Part shown: piece after piece, positions 42,571 through 50,807 of the stretch | How positions within the stretch are numbered: position 1 is the first letter of the stretch | Layout: each line of letters begins with the position of its first letter | Virus record (IMG/VR): IMGVR_UViG_3300017917_003175 | Span: 1-54,140 of that record | Source of the DNA: a virus | Strand: one strand, 5' to 3' | DNA: 54,140 nucleotides | Position numbers and translations under genes: made by a program | The notes under the pieces: model-generated | What the model was told of the DNA's origin: nothing | Seen by the model: only the letters and a program-made list of their open reading frames with translations | Databases searched by the model: none

Positions 42571-42773
42571 AATAATTTTAATTTATAAAAGGTATAATTT
42601 TTTTCATCAGTAAACACAAATTCTACTTTTGCTTTATAATCTATTTCAGTAGGTCTATAATATTTCCAAACAAAATCTTTGTCCATAAGTAATCCATCGT
42701 TTATTAACATGTCTCTATAACCCAAAGCTTCATAAACTGAATTAAGGTTACATATAATAAGTGATTTTACCAA
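42567..42773 (-). CDS. Small protein of unknown function (68 aa)
   Basis: The first codon is TTG at 42773 and no ribosome site is seen, so the start is uncertain. The product (SVYEALGYRDMLINDGLL, DYKAKVEFVFTDEKNYTFY) is mixed alpha/beta. It overlaps both neighbours by a few bases and is therefore probably translated within the operon. No function can be suggested. Confidence 0.4.
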   Translation of the reverse strand: MVKSLIICNLNSVYEALGYRDMLINDGLLMDKDFVWKYYRPTEIDYKAKVEFVFTDEKNYTFYKLKLL

Positions 42774-42940
42774 TTGGAGTTTTCTTGATTACTTTCTTCT
42801 AGTCTTGTGTAATTTAAAACATTACCCACACCATATTGAGCCTCACCTAATATTTTTGCAGCATAATCATTTTCAGCATAAACAATTGTATTTGCTGTTT
42901 GATAATCATTTAATCTTACCCATAATTGATATTTGTACAT
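42767..42940 (-). CDS. Small conserved protein (57 aa)
   Basis: I choose ATG 42940 (MYKYQLWVRLND), preceded by AGGA seven bases upstream, rather than the earlier ATG at 42958 inside the previous gene. The product is a short beta-alpha domain, with TIVYAENDYAAKILGEAQYG and GNVLNYTRL. A similar small protein is common in T4-like aquatic phages to my recollection. Function unknown. Confidence 0.5.
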   Translation of the reverse strand: MYKYQLWVRLNDYQTANTIVYAENDYAAKILGEAQYGVGNVLNYTRLEESNQENSNW

Positions 42941-42948
42941 AAATATTC

Positions 42949-43179
42949 CTATAACCATCTTAACATAAATTTTAAATAATCTCGTTCATATCTAAACCGT
43001 ACTTCAATACCTTCACTAATTACTCTCCATCTAGCATGCCGAATAGGTAATTCTATGTTTATACCTAACCAATCCAACATATCATAGTATTTAGATATAG
43101 TAAAATTATCTAAAGGTATTATTATGCCATACCACTTTGATTGTTTTTCATCAAAGTTTTCAATTGGCAACTTATACAT
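42949..43179 (-). CDS. Small protein, paralogue of the next gene upstream (76 aa)
   Basis: The pattern K-W-x-G/D-x-x-x..., LDWLGIN, WRVISEGIEVRFRYERDYLKF parallels the 67-aa neighbour (WAIENFGMQ, FNFRCEKDAIHFALV): an N-terminal strand, a helix with 'W...G', and a C-terminal RDxxxF/KDAxxF helix. The two are probably an old tandem duplication. Function unknown. Confidence 0.45.
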   Translation of the reverse strand: MYKLPIENFDEKQSKWYGIIIPLDNFTISKYYDMLDWLGINIELPIRHARWRVISEGIEVRFRYERDYLKFMLRWL

Positions 43180-43184
43180 AATAT

Positions 43185-43388
43185 CTATATATTAACTAAC
43201 GCAAAATGTATAGCATCCTTTTCACACCTAAAATTGAAATCCATATAATCTTCGGTTGAGTAAGTCGTAAATTTATCTCCTTGCATTCCAAAATTTTCTA
43301 TAGCCCATATACATATGTCATCCCATTTAGTGATTGTATCATAATTTTTCCAATATATTCTTATCGAATATTTAAAGTCAGTAACCAT
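43185..43388 (-). CDS. Small protein, paralogue of the next gene downstream (67 aa)
   Basis: YSIRIYWKNYDTITKWDDIC, AIENFGMQGDKFTTY and MDFNFRCEKDAIHFALV form a small alpha/beta domain like that at 42949. It overlaps the zinc-finger gene by 11 bases. No known function. Confidence 0.45.
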   Translation of the reverse strand: MVTDFKYSIRIYWKNYDTITKWDDICIWAIENFGMQGDKFTTYSTEDYMDFNFRCEKDAIHFALVNI

Positions 43389-44088
43389 TTTCTTGTAATA
43401 TTTGTTTTACTGTAGATACTTCATCTGTATTTCTAATAAATTTTAATGCCCAGGCTTCAGGATTAATGTAATCAACAATTAATTTTACTTGAGATTCATC
43501 TAGTGTATCTAAGAATTTTGTCCCACTTGAAGATTGATATAACATCCATGGACTTATTTTTCCTTTTGTTATGTTATAACAAATTTTATTAAAATTTCCA
43601 TACCTTAAAATGTCTTTACTTAATATTCCTTGTTGTTCTGATAACATATTACATGTTTCAAAACTACGATTTATTGCATCTAATGGATTTTCTCTTAGCA
43701 AATAATCTTTTATAAAATCAGTGTAAACACTATCATTACACCAAGTATGTATTTTAATATTGTTTTTTAATAACCAATCTAAATATCGATTTGGTTGCAC
43801 AACGTTTACATCAACACAATAATTTCCAAATTTTACAAAAGCTATATACACACTACTTTTTATAAAATCCGTATAGTCACGTTTTTTTGAATTTGTATTT
43901 TTACTTAGAAATTCTACCCAAGCTTGATATCCTATGCGATTTCCGTGTTTGTCTTTATCCTGCCATCTACGCTTTTGTTCACATACATGATTATAAATAG
44001 TAGATTCACGTATAAAACTTCTACCACAAAAATCACAACTTAGCTTTTTAGTTTCCTCTGTCTTTTTCATACTGCAAAATGTCTTCAT
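43378..44088 (-). CDS. Zinc-finger protein of the replication region (236 aa)
   Basis: An N-terminal zinc finger is clear: CDFCGRSFIRESTIYNHVC (C-x2-C-x12-H-x-C, residues 18-36) followed by a basic EQKRRW. The rest is helical, with conserved-looking blocks RYLDWLLKNNIKIHTWCNDS, RYGNFNKICYNITKGKISPW and a C-terminal INPEAW. I recall similar proteins beside clamp-loader genes in aquatic T4-like phages, but no function is known. DNA binding is inferred from the finger. The gene overlaps its neighbour by 41 bases; a second ATG at 44070 would shorten this. Confidence 0.6.
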   Translation of the reverse strand: MKTFCSMKKTEETKKLSCDFCGRSFIRESTIYNHVCEQKRRWQDKDKHGNRIGYQAWVEFLSKNTNSKKRDYTDFIKSSVYIAFVKFGNYCVDVNVVQPNRYLDWLLKNNIKIHTWCNDSVYTDFIKDYLLRENPLDAINRSFETCNMLSEQQGILSKDILRYGNFNKICYNITKGKISPWMLYQSSSGTKFLDTLDESQVKLIVDYINPEAWALKFIRNTDEVSTVKQILQENGY

Positions 44089-44635
44089 CTGTTATGAGTG
44101 AATTTAATGTATCAATGTCTTCTAATTTAAGTGTTGGATAAATTTCAGCAATGTAAAATTTACGTTTTTGATTTTTTACATAGTCCCTAGCTAAATTATC
44201 AATAGACTCAACACTAAGTGTTTTATATATCTTTTTATAATAATCTAATAAATCTTGTTTTTTAGCTGACTCTTTTAATAAAGATATACGTTCTTTTATA
44301 TGAGGAATAAATTGATGAAATTGTTTTCCCAATCCTGGACTGGCAGCACATAACATAAGCCACTGAAGTTTTGGAAATTTTTGAACATTTTCATTGAACA
44401 AATATTTGTTTGCATGGTATTCTGTACTTAATACATAATAACTTTGCAATTCAACATTACCTTTTACACAACTCATCCATAATATTAACAAATATGGAAC
44501 AAATTTTCGCTGTTGTTCGGTAGTTAATCTATCGTAATAAGAGTAATCTTTTTTATCCAAAGCATTTAGTGCTTCAAATAAATCAAAATCAATCTTAGAA
44601 AACTTTTCTTCACTTGTTAGTTTTTTACTTGACAT
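44048..44635 (-). CDS. Clamp-loader small subunit candidate (gp62-like)
   Basis: A 195-aa helical protein (T4 gp62 is 187). The block QWLMLCAASPGLGKQFHQFI resembles the T4 gp62 segment NYLMAAVPRGKRYGKWAKL. The N-terminus FDLFEALNALDKKDYSYYDR, a central LLILWMSCVKG and C-terminal leucine-rich helices fit aquatic T4-like clamp-loader small subunits as I recall them. In T4, gp62 works with gp44 to load the gp45 clamp; neither gp44 nor gp45 is in the window. The call is tentative. Confidence 0.45.
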   Translation of the reverse strand: MSSKKLTSEEKFSKIDFDLFEALNALDKKDYSYYDRLTTEQQRKFVPYLLILWMSCVKGNVELQSYYVLSTEYHANKYLFNENVQKFPKLQWLMLCAASPGLGKQFHQFIPHIKERISLLKESAKKQDLLDYYKKIYKTLSVESIDNLARDYVKNQKRKFYIAEIYPTLKLEDIDTLNSLITDEDILQYEKDRGN

Positions 44636-44636
44636 A

Positions 44637-45137
44637 TCAAAAAACCATTGAATAATCTACAATCTCACAATTACGACTTATTTCCTTTACAAAATATACA
44701 CATCTAGGTTTATTACCATCGTCAATTGGAACACATAAAAACTGTCCGTTTCTTAGTCTGGGAGCGTACCAAGTTACATCATGGTAGATATCAACTATTT
44801 CAATAGGTAAAAAAGAAGGACTAAATGATGATAATGGATTAAATTCAAATGCACTAAAACCCCTATCATTGATACTTGTAAGTGGTAATGTTTCTAGGTC
44901 TCCGTGATCTTTTTCACCAATTAATATTTGCCAATCAACTGGCATTTTTATTTTACTGTTTCCAATTTTTAATACCAGTGCAGGAGAACTGAATGATTCT
45001 AAAAATATTAGTGGAATATAATGGTAATCAACATTTTGTGGATTACTATTATCCAAAATAGCAAATCTAACATCGTCTACTTCCTCAGGAAGGTTCTCTA
45101 AATTATATTTTGTATTATCTAATAATAGTATATTCAT
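44637..45137 (-). CDS. Conserved protein of unknown function (166 aa)
   Basis: Beta-rich, with HYIPLIFLESFSSPALVLKI, MPVDWQILIGEKDHGDLETL and CVYFVKEISRNCEIVDYS. I recall the type from aquatic T4-like phages but not a function. The promoter (TTGCAT, 17 bases, TAAACT) is placed so that transcription would start on the ATG at 45137. It is the first gene of a coupled operon with the clamp-loader-like and zinc-finger genes, suggesting a replication link. Confidence 0.5.
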   Translation of the reverse strand: MNILLLDNTKYNLENLPEEVDDVRFAILDNSNPQNVDYHYIPLIFLESFSSPALVLKIGNSKIKMPVDWQILIGEKDHGDLETLPLTSINDRGFSAFEFNPLSSFSPSFLPIEIVDIYHDVTWYAPRLRNGQFLCVPIDDGNKPRCVYFVKEISRNCEIVDYSMVF

Positions 45138-45143
45138 GATTAT

Positions 45144-45172
45144 AGTTTATCATTTTTCTTCTTTGGATGCAA
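45144..45172 (-). promoter_or_regulatory. Promoter for the 166-aa gene, start codon at +1 (leaderless candidate)
   Basis: Minus strand TTGCAT (45167-45172), 17-base spacer, TAAACT (45144-45149). +1 predicted 7 bases beyond the -10 is the A of ATG 45137. A TATAAT also overlaps at 45139-45144. Confidence 0.5.
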
Positions 45173-45211
45173 TAGATTAGGGTTTAATTTACATTTATTT
45201 TTTAAAATACA

Positions 45212-45820
45212 TTAAATTATTAAATGTTTATACCTATCTAAAAAAGTGTTATAAGTAAGTATACCTTGTATATCAGTATCCAAAACTAATGAAAATAATA
45301 ATCTTGTGTTTTCAATATTTTCAACACTATGGTAATATTGAACATTATAGGCATGCCAAGTTTTTATTGGTATACAGGTTTTAAAATTTATTTCTAAATC
45401 CTCGTATCTTGCGTCTTGTGCTTTTGATAAATCTAAATTAGTTCTTCCAGTTTTATAGATGACTGTTTCAACATTACATCCTCCTGATTTCATTAAATAA
45501 TTTATAGCTATTAACCTTCTACGATCACAGTGTGGGGGAATACATACAGTACCATTACCATATACATTTTTCAGTTTTCCTATTATTGCAGTAAAATTAC
45601 AATTAAAATAAGATGAATAAATTTCGTTCAATTCCAATTGCATATCATTAGGTAAAATAGCATTAACTCTACCATAAACATGGCTGCCAACTCGGATAGA
45701 ATTTCCATACCATGACTGTACTCCATTCATACCTATTAGGTCATCAGGAACTTCTTCACTTATTAATAATGCTTGATTAAAAATATGTTCAGGTAATTGT
45801 GGAATATTCAAATATACCAT
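45212..45820 (-). CDS. Fe(II)/2-oxoglutarate oxygenase-like protein, tandem copy A
   Basis: The 202-aa product has H97-x-D99 in IPPHCDRRRL, a distal H164 in QYYHSVENI and R173 nine residues later, the metal triad and 2-oxoglutarate Arg pattern of the cupin oxygenases. The intervening INYLMKSGGCNVETVIY and TWHAYN form the jelly-roll strands. Substrate unknown. The neighbour at 45839 is a paralogue, separated by 18 bases. It has no clear own promoter and probably uses that of the UvsW operon. Confidence 0.7.
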   Translation of the reverse strand: MVYLNIPQLPEHIFNQALLISEEVPDDLIGMNGVQSWYGNSIRVGSHVYGRVNAILPNDMQLELNEIYSSYFNCNFTAIIGKLKNVYGNGTVCIPPHCDRRRLIAINYLMKSGGCNVETVIYKTGRTNLDLSKAQDARYEDLEINFKTCIPIKTWHAYNVQYYHSVENIENTRLLFSLVLDTDIQGILTYNTFLDRYKHLII

Positions 45821-45838
45821 TTAAAATTTTTTATGATT

Positions 45839-46483
45839 TTATAATAAGGTGATTATATTTTTTATAAAATGATTATAGGTGACAACTTTTTCTTTATCAC
45901 TCAATATAAGAAAAAACACATATCGGTCACTTTGTAAGTTTTCTACACTATGAAATTCATCAGCATTAAAGCAATACCATTTATGAATCGGAACACATTC
46001 TCTAACATCTACTATAAGATTTTCATAATAAATTATTTTGTCATTATAGGGATTATTTATATTTTTTTTTGTAATTGTATTGTTACTTATTTTTTTACTA
46101 TAGGTAACCGTTTCTACATGATCTCCACCTGGAATAATTAAAAAATTTATACCTAAACATCTATTTTTGTCCCTATGTGGAGGAAATGAACAGTTTATAC
46201 TATGAATGTTTGAAAATTTTCTAATACAAAAATTAATATCCTCAGAAAAATATTCCCTATATAAATTTTTTAATTGTTTTCTTGTATTATAACTAAATAC
46301 ATTACCTAATGCTTCATATTTACCAATTTTTTGGTTATTGTTAAATTTCAAGGCTTTCGTCATATTTAAGAAATCATCATATTGTTTATTATGTATGAGA
46401 TTTTTATGTTTTTTAGCAGCAAATAAGCATTCTTGGATTGCGTTTTCAGGTAACATTGGAAGATCTAAATAAACTAAACTCAT
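45839..46483 (-). CDS. Fe(II)/2-oxoglutarate oxygenase-like protein, tandem copy B
   Basis: A 214-aa paralogue of copy A: H103-x-D105 in PPHRDKNRCL, distal H178 in DEFHSVENL and R187, with matching GINFLIIPGGDHVETVTY and PIHKWYCFN. Both keep all four key residues, so both may be active, perhaps on different substrates. The start overlaps the UvsW stop as ATGA, so it is coupled to UvsW. Peptide, nucleotide and lipid substrates are all possible. Confidence 0.7.
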   Translation of the reverse strand: MSLVYLDLPMLPENAIQECLFAAKKHKNLIHNKQYDDFLNMTKALKFNNNQKIGKYEALGNVFSYNTRKQLKNLYREYFSEDINFCIRKFSNIHSINCSFPPHRDKNRCLGINFLIIPGGDHVETVTYSKKISNNTITKKNINNPYNDKIIYYENLIVDVRECVPIHKWYCFNADEFHSVENLQSDRYVFFLILSDKEKVVTYNHFIKNIITLL

Positions 46484-47937
46484 AAGTAATTCAACTTTTC
46501 TATTGTAAACGGATACTTAGCTTCATTATAATAAGATTTACGCTGTGTCAAATGACGTTTTGCAAACTTACAATTACTTGTTATATCCCAGATTTGTACG
46601 AAGTTTTTATCTTCTGCTTTTCTAATACCTCTTCCAATACTTTGGATAACTCTAACAAAGCTTTTTCCGGGTTCCAAAAGAACCAAATTAAAAATCCTAG
46701 GAATATTAATACCCACACTGGCCACACCATAAGTCGCCACAATAACCTTGTTATCGCTAGTCGCAATTTCATCGTATTCTTCTTTTCTTTCTGTCAATTT
46801 AGTTTCTCCACTTACGAAAACACTGTTAGGTATTTTTGTTACTAAGTCTTTACCTGCCATTACTCGATCTATAAGAATTAATGTATTCCCTGTCTGTTTT
46901 ATTTTATCAACTAATTGAGCAATAGTATTTATTCTATTTTGATTTTCTAGTAAGTGTTTTAATTCAGTATGATAATTTGTAAACTCTAAATTGTCCTGTA
47001 ATTGTACGATATTAACATGACATTGTGCTAGCACACCTTTGTCTTGCAATTCACTTGCACTAAGCTTACCTATTACATTACCTAATGATACATATAATGC
47101 TTGTGCTTCATATAATGCTTTTGGTATAGTACCAGTAAGTCCCCAACGTATAGGAACTTTACTAAACACTCCTGTTAATAATGTTTTAAGGGCATCAGCT
47201 TTTACCATGTGTACTTCATCAACCATTACACATACAACATCTTCTATGAATTCGTGTATTGTAAACTCAGCGGTACCAGATTGTGTGTCTTTAAGTAGAT
47301 TATTTAAACTTTGCCATGTACATATCGTATGTTGTTTATTAAATTCTTTGCGATCACCAAAATATACACCAACATCAAGTCCTACATTACGATAGTCATC
47401 TTCGGTTTGTGTAACAAGACTTTTATTCGGTACAATAATAATACTACGACCATAATCTTGTACACTATAGCTAAGTGCAGCAGTAGTAATTGTTTTACCT
47501 GCTCCAGTAGCAACTTCTTGTATTGATTGTGGATTAGCTAAAAAGTTATTAATGACCTCAATTTGATAATCACGTAATACGATTGGTTCATTTTCTTTTG
47601 GATGACCTTTTGGCCATTTATACTCTATAAACGTATGTTCGGACACTTTGCATAAGTTGAATTCTTGTGTGTATGCTCGTTGGTCCTCAAGTGTAATATT
47701 ATATCCAGTTTTTTCCAATACAGGAAGTATTTCGGGAAGTAAGTTTATATATGTGCTTCCCCCTAAACTAAAGTAACTTACTTTACCATTCCATCTACCT
47801 AGTCTGACACTTGGACTATATCTAGCTCCAGGCTTTTCATACTCAAACATCTTCATCAATGTTTTTCGTTCAGAAAGTTCTAAGCCTTCAATCTTAACAT
47901 TTACTTCATCTTTAATGACTAGTTTACATTGTCTCAT
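46480..47937 (-). CDS. uvsW: UvsW-type DNA helicase
   Basis: A superfamily 2 helicase of about 485 aa (T4 UvsW is 502). Motif I is VATGAGKT near residue 142, motif II MVDEVHMV (DEVH) near 240, motif III GLTGTIPK, and motif VI QSIGRGIRKAED. The N-terminal RYSPSVRLGRWNGKVSYF is typical of the UvsW substrate-binding domain. It unwinds branched intermediates and R-loops and helps shift T4 replication from origin- to recombination-dependent. An ATG at 47937 is preferred to the TTG at 47943. It is coupled by overlap to the 336-aa gene. Confidence 0.92.
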   Translation of the reverse strand: MRQCKLVIKDEVNVKIEGLELSERKTLMKMFEYEKPGARYSPSVRLGRWNGKVSYFSLGGSTYINLLPEILPVLEKTGYNITLEDQRAYTQEFNLCKVSEHTFIEYKWPKGHPKENEPIVLRDYQIEVINNFLANPQSIQEVATGAGKTITTAALSYSVQDYGRSIIIVPNKSLVTQTEDDYRNVGLDVGVYFGDRKEFNKQHTICTWQSLNNLLKDTQSGTAEFTIHEFIEDVVCVMVDEVHMVKADALKTLLTGVFSKVPIRWGLTGTIPKALYEAQALYVSLGNVIGKLSASELQDKGVLAQCHVNIVQLQDNLEFTNYHTELKHLLENQNRINTIAQLVDKIKQTGNTLILIDRVMAGKDLVTKIPNSVFVSGETKLTERKEEYDEIATSDNKVIVATYGVASVGINIPRIFNLVLLEPGKSFVRVIQSIGRGIRKAEDKNFVQIWDITSNCKFAKRHLTQRKSYYNEAKYPFTIEKLNYL

Positions 47938-47939
47938 AT

Positions 47940-48950
47940 TCAATCTACCGAAAAAATAATCTGTTTTTTAATGTTGTATAAACTTTTTTTCATTGCAGTT
48001 GATTGTGTATGAAATTGTAAAAGTACTGGATAATTATAATTATGTGCTAGAGTAATATCAGAGTACCTATATTCTGATAAAGTTTTAATAGCCACAGAGT
48101 TTTTTTGCAATTCAGTATTTATGATATTTTTTTCAACAACCTTGTAAAAGCTTTTACTGAAAAAAATTACATCACATTTAATTTTAATTAACCAATCAAT
48201 AATTTTATCATAGTTATCAATATGACACTCATAGTTAAATGAATTAGCGAACCTTAATTCTTCATTCAATAAACTTTCGTGAATTTTTATACCATATTCA
48301 CCCAAAGTTTTAGCAGTTAACATGTCAAGTTTTAATTTCAAATTTTTGGTTGCTAAATATAATGGTTGGTTACAAGCAGCAATATAATAATGTGTTCCTG
48401 TTTTATACAGTGTTGGATCGTATGTATAGCTTAATTTATGATTTATGTCGTCTAATAACTTTAAAGATACCTCGCATAACTTTACATCACTGTAAAACTT
48501 TTTTGCAACTGAACATATAAATTTAAATGAGTGGGTACTAAATTCGCTAATATAAAGTTTATTTTCTTTATCCCATATAAAATAATTATGTTTTTGTTTT
48601 CTAAAATATTCAAGGAATTTTTTATTAAAAGGATTTCTAAAAAATATTTTGTTGTCTATTATCTTAATATAGGTCTGCGTAAACTCGTTGCTACTAGGAA
48701 TGATTTGTGTATAAGCAAAGGGTAATTTAATTAAATCCATGTAATTAAGTTGATTTTTATTTAATTGTTTTTTATATTTTTTGATAATAAAGTTTAACAA
48801 GTTTTCTTGATTCTTTGTAAGTTTTTTTGATCCAAAAGTAATAATATAATGTAGGTTTGAAACAAAATGCAAATCAGTTTTAGACAGTCGCATAACACCT
48901 GAGTTCAGGTATATAATTACATTTTCTTTCGTAGTTAATGAATAGTACAT
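47940..48950 (-). CDS. UvsW-coupled protein of unknown function (336 aa)
   Basis: No catalytic motif is visible. The segment IKIIDNKIFFRNPFNKKFLE followed by YFIWDKENKLYISEF resembles the accessory domain that precedes SNF2-type helicase cores, but no helicase motif follows. The C-terminus has alternating strands and helices (IDWLIKIKCDVIFFSKSF). It sits directly before UvsW with a 4-base overlap. The start may be ATG 48950 (leaderless, see promoter) or ATG 48893, which has AGGTG before it. Confidence 0.45.
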   Translation of the reverse strand: MYYSLTTKENVIIYLNSGVMRLSKTDLHFVSNLHYIITFGSKKLTKNQENLLNFIIKKYKKQLNKNQLNYMDLIKLPFAYTQIIPSSNEFTQTYIKIIDNKIFFRNPFNKKFLEYFRKQKHNYFIWDKENKLYISEFSTHSFKFICSVAKKFYSDVKLCEVSLKLLDDINHKLSYTYDPTLYKTGTHYYIAACNQPLYLATKNLKLKLDMLTAKTLGEYGIKIHESLLNEELRFANSFNYECHIDNYDKIIDWLIKIKCDVIFFSKSFYKVVEKNIINTELQKNSVAIKTLSEYRYSDITLAHNYNYPVLLQFHTQSTAMKKSLYNIKKQIIFSVD

Positions 48951-48956
48951 TAAGTA

Positions 48957-48984
48957 ATTATAACATGGTTAAAAAACTAAGCAA
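48957..48984 (-). promoter_or_regulatory. Promoter for UvsW operon, start codon at +1 (leaderless candidate)
   Basis: Minus strand TTGCTT (48979-48984), 16-base spacer, TATAAT (48957-48962). +1 seven bases on is the A of ATG 48950. The word CATGTTATAATTAC is identical to that before the primase. Confidence 0.6.
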
Positions 48985-48994
48985 GTATAAAGGC

Positions 48995-49018
48995 AAAAAA
49001 AGGGAGCAATTGCTCCCT
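48995..49018 (-). terminator. Rho-independent terminator after AAA ATPase gene
   Basis: Perfect palindrome AGGGAGCAATTGCTCCCT (49001-49018) followed on the minus strand by seven T; 17 bases past the stop at 49036. Confidence 0.92.
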
Positions 49019-49035
49019 ATAAAAACTGTATAAAA

Positions 49036-50061
49036 CTATCGTTTCATAACAGTAGACTCTGCTAGAATCTTCCAGTTAGTTTCTGACACTTTAACCAAGT
49101 CTGCAATTTTAAGTGCCATACGCAATGAAAGTTCACGCAACTTATTCTTGTTAGTTTCCATAAAGTTAAGAATTTCTTCTTGACGTTCTTGGGTAAAGAA
49201 ATAATCCTTAAACAATCCACCATCGGTATCACGATGAACCTGCTTGATACGCAAGATTTTATCACGCTCGGTGTCAATTGTAAGGTCCAAAAAGTGACAA
49301 CGACTTTGCAATGCCTCAAGATGGTCTTGCAATTTTTTACTCTTAAGGTTCTCAAACTTCAAGTTGGTAATAAAGATTGCCGAACCCTTAAACTCAAATT
49401 GATCGGGTACACCTTCACGGCGTAGCATAGCACTATCACTATTCCAGCAAATACGCCGACGTTTTCCTGAATCAAGTGCAGCCTTAAGAATATTAAGTGC
49501 AAGGTCATCTTGAAATACTGAATCGCAGTCATCAAAGACAAGGACATTTTTAGGATCACTGTATTTGTGTAGAGTGCAATACAGACCAATTGGAGTCATT
49601 GCACCCTTAACAATTTCAAAACGAACACGCTTGCCTGCAATTTTGTCAAACATTGCAGCCTTTTCAAGTTGCATTTCAACACCAAAAGATTTACCTACAC
49701 CTGGGGGACCACTTACAATCATGGCCCTAATATCACCATTAATACAAGCCTTACTCATTTCATCTAAAATGCTAAATCTTGTAGCAATTCGATCCATTGC
49801 TTGTTCATCAGATTCGGTAACAATTGGTTTAGAAAATTTTACAGTATTATCCAAATTACTTTCTCCATCGACATATTCAATATCGCTAATATTATCTACT
49901 TTAATCTTTATGTTGTCAATATTGACTGGAAACATACCTTTATTTTTTACTGTTACATAATTACCCTTTACCCCTTTTGTAAACCCCTTGACAAGAGTAA
50001 ATTTAGTGTTTACAACTGATAAATTACGATATGTACCTGAAATTATACGAATCGTTGACAT
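49036..50061 (-). CDS. AAA+ ATPase
   Basis: A 341-aa AAA+ protein. Walker A is SGPPGVGKS near residue 117, Walker B VLVFDDCDSVF near 175, a sensor-1 region FKGSAIFITNL, and an ARLRE-type C-terminal lid with LSLRMALKIADL. The N-terminal 80 residues (GTYRNLSVVN, KNKGMFPVNI) form a beta domain. It is not gp44 by sequence pattern. Similar single AAA proteins occur in many phages, possibly acting in DNA replication or protein remodelling. Expressed early (50097 promoter), AGGA site, closed by a terminator. GC content and codon use look higher than in its neighbours, by eye. Confidence 0.8.
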   Translation of the reverse strand: MSTIRIISGTYRNLSVVNTKFTLVKGFTKGVKGNYVTVKNKGMFPVNIDNIKIKVDNISDIEYVDGESNLDNTVKFSKPIVTESDEQAMDRIATRFSILDEMSKACINGDIRAMIVSGPPGVGKSFGVEMQLEKAAMFDKIAGKRVRFEIVKGAMTPIGLYCTLHKYSDPKNVLVFDDCDSVFQDDLALNILKAALDSGKRRRICWNSDSAMLRREGVPDQFEFKGSAIFITNLKFENLKSKKLQDHLEALQSRCHFLDLTIDTERDKILRIKQVHRDTDGGLFKDYFFTQERQEEILNFMETNKNKLRELSLRMALKIADLVKVSETNWKILAESTVMKR

Positions 50062-50096
50062 TTACTTGTTCCTATGTAGCAGTTTCAATACTATGT

Positions 50097-50125
50097 ATTA
50101 TACACCCAAAATCATTTAATGTCAA
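50097..50125 (-). promoter_or_regulatory. Early sigma-70 promoter for AAA ATPase
   Basis: TTGACA (50120-50125), 17-base spacer starting TTAAATG, TATAAT (50097-50102); 35 bases before the ATG. It overlaps the stop of the upstream gene. Confidence 0.85.
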
Positions 50126-50126
50126 C

Positions 50127-50477
50127 CTAGGCTAATATCCAATCATCTTCATTTTCCAAAACCACTGATTCAGACCCATCATATTCATGTATACGAAACT
50201 TGGTTCCAATTGGCACCCAGCGTATAGCTAAATCCATTGTACCACCAATTGTAGGGAGATCCTCAGTTTTTACCCCATATTTGGTCTCTAGATTGGGGTA
50301 ATCTCCTACTTTTCCATTTAAAACCCAAGTTACAACTTCAGGATCAAATAGCAGTTTTTCAGCCAGTTCAGGAAATGCCCAACTAGACCATCCAGACCCG
50401 AAACCTGGGCTATATAATACCGCTACTTTATTATCACATACCACACGCCCTGCTAAAATATAAAGAGAATTTGTCAC
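50127..50477 (-). CDS. Small early protein of unknown function (116 aa)
   Basis: The start is GTG at 50477, just after the previous stop. The block KVAVLYSPGFGSGWSSW and LLFDPEVVTWVLNGKVG is conserved in a wide phage family I cannot name, and IRWVPIGTKFRIHEYDG closes a beta domain. It lies in the early small-gene cluster and is probably co-transcribed with the 89-aa gene. No function can be assigned. Confidence 0.5.
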   Translation of the reverse strand: MTNSLYILAGRVVCDNKVAVLYSPGFGSGWSSWAFPELAEKLLFDPEVVTWVLNGKVGDYPNLETKYGVKTEDLPTIGGTMDLAIRWVPIGTKFRIHEYDGSESVVLENEDDWILA

Positions 50478-50479
50478 AA

Positions 50480-50749
50480 TTAAACCAAGTCTACTTGAAC
50501 ATCAATCTCGACCTGTTTACTATCATGGTCATATACTGACATGCGAGTACCAAAACCACTTGGACGACGGTCTGCAGGTAATGCCTGATCGAACCCAAGC
50601 GAGGTTAATGCTGAAGTTACCGCAATACGTTGGCTATGAAAGCACATATCAAAAGCACCACGAACTGTGGTGTAGAAACCAACACCATTGACAATAACAC
50701 GGATTTTTTGGCTATTGTCAAGACCAGTAATCAATCGCTTTGTACGCAT
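50480..50749 (-). CDS. Small early protein of unknown function (89 aa)
   Basis: ATG 50749 is chosen because AGGAG lies six to ten bases upstream; the preceding GTG codon is in the ribosome-site spacer. VIVNGVGFYTTVRGAFDMCF and the VEIDVQVDLV tail look like a small alpha/beta domain. Expressed from the early promoter at 50779. No family recognised. Confidence 0.5.
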   Translation of the reverse strand: MRTKRLITGLDNSQKIRVIVNGVGFYTTVRGAFDMCFHSQRIAVTSALTSLGFDQALPADRRPSGFGTRMSVYDHDSKQVEIDVQVDLV

Positions 50750-50778
50750 CACAATCTCCTGAATTTCAGTATACCGTT

Positions 50779-50807
50779 AGTATATCATTAAACCCATTTA
50801 TTGTCAA
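50779..50807 (-). promoter_or_regulatory. Early sigma-70 promoter with TTGACAATAAATGG box
   Basis: TTGACA (50802-50807), 17-base spacer starting ATAAATGG, TATACT (50779-50784). Confidence 0.85.

Noticed and set aside
49036-50061. AAA ATPase as clamp loader gp44
   Set aside because: The sequence lacks the gp44/RFC pattern and has an added N-terminal beta domain; the family of single AAA proteins fits better.
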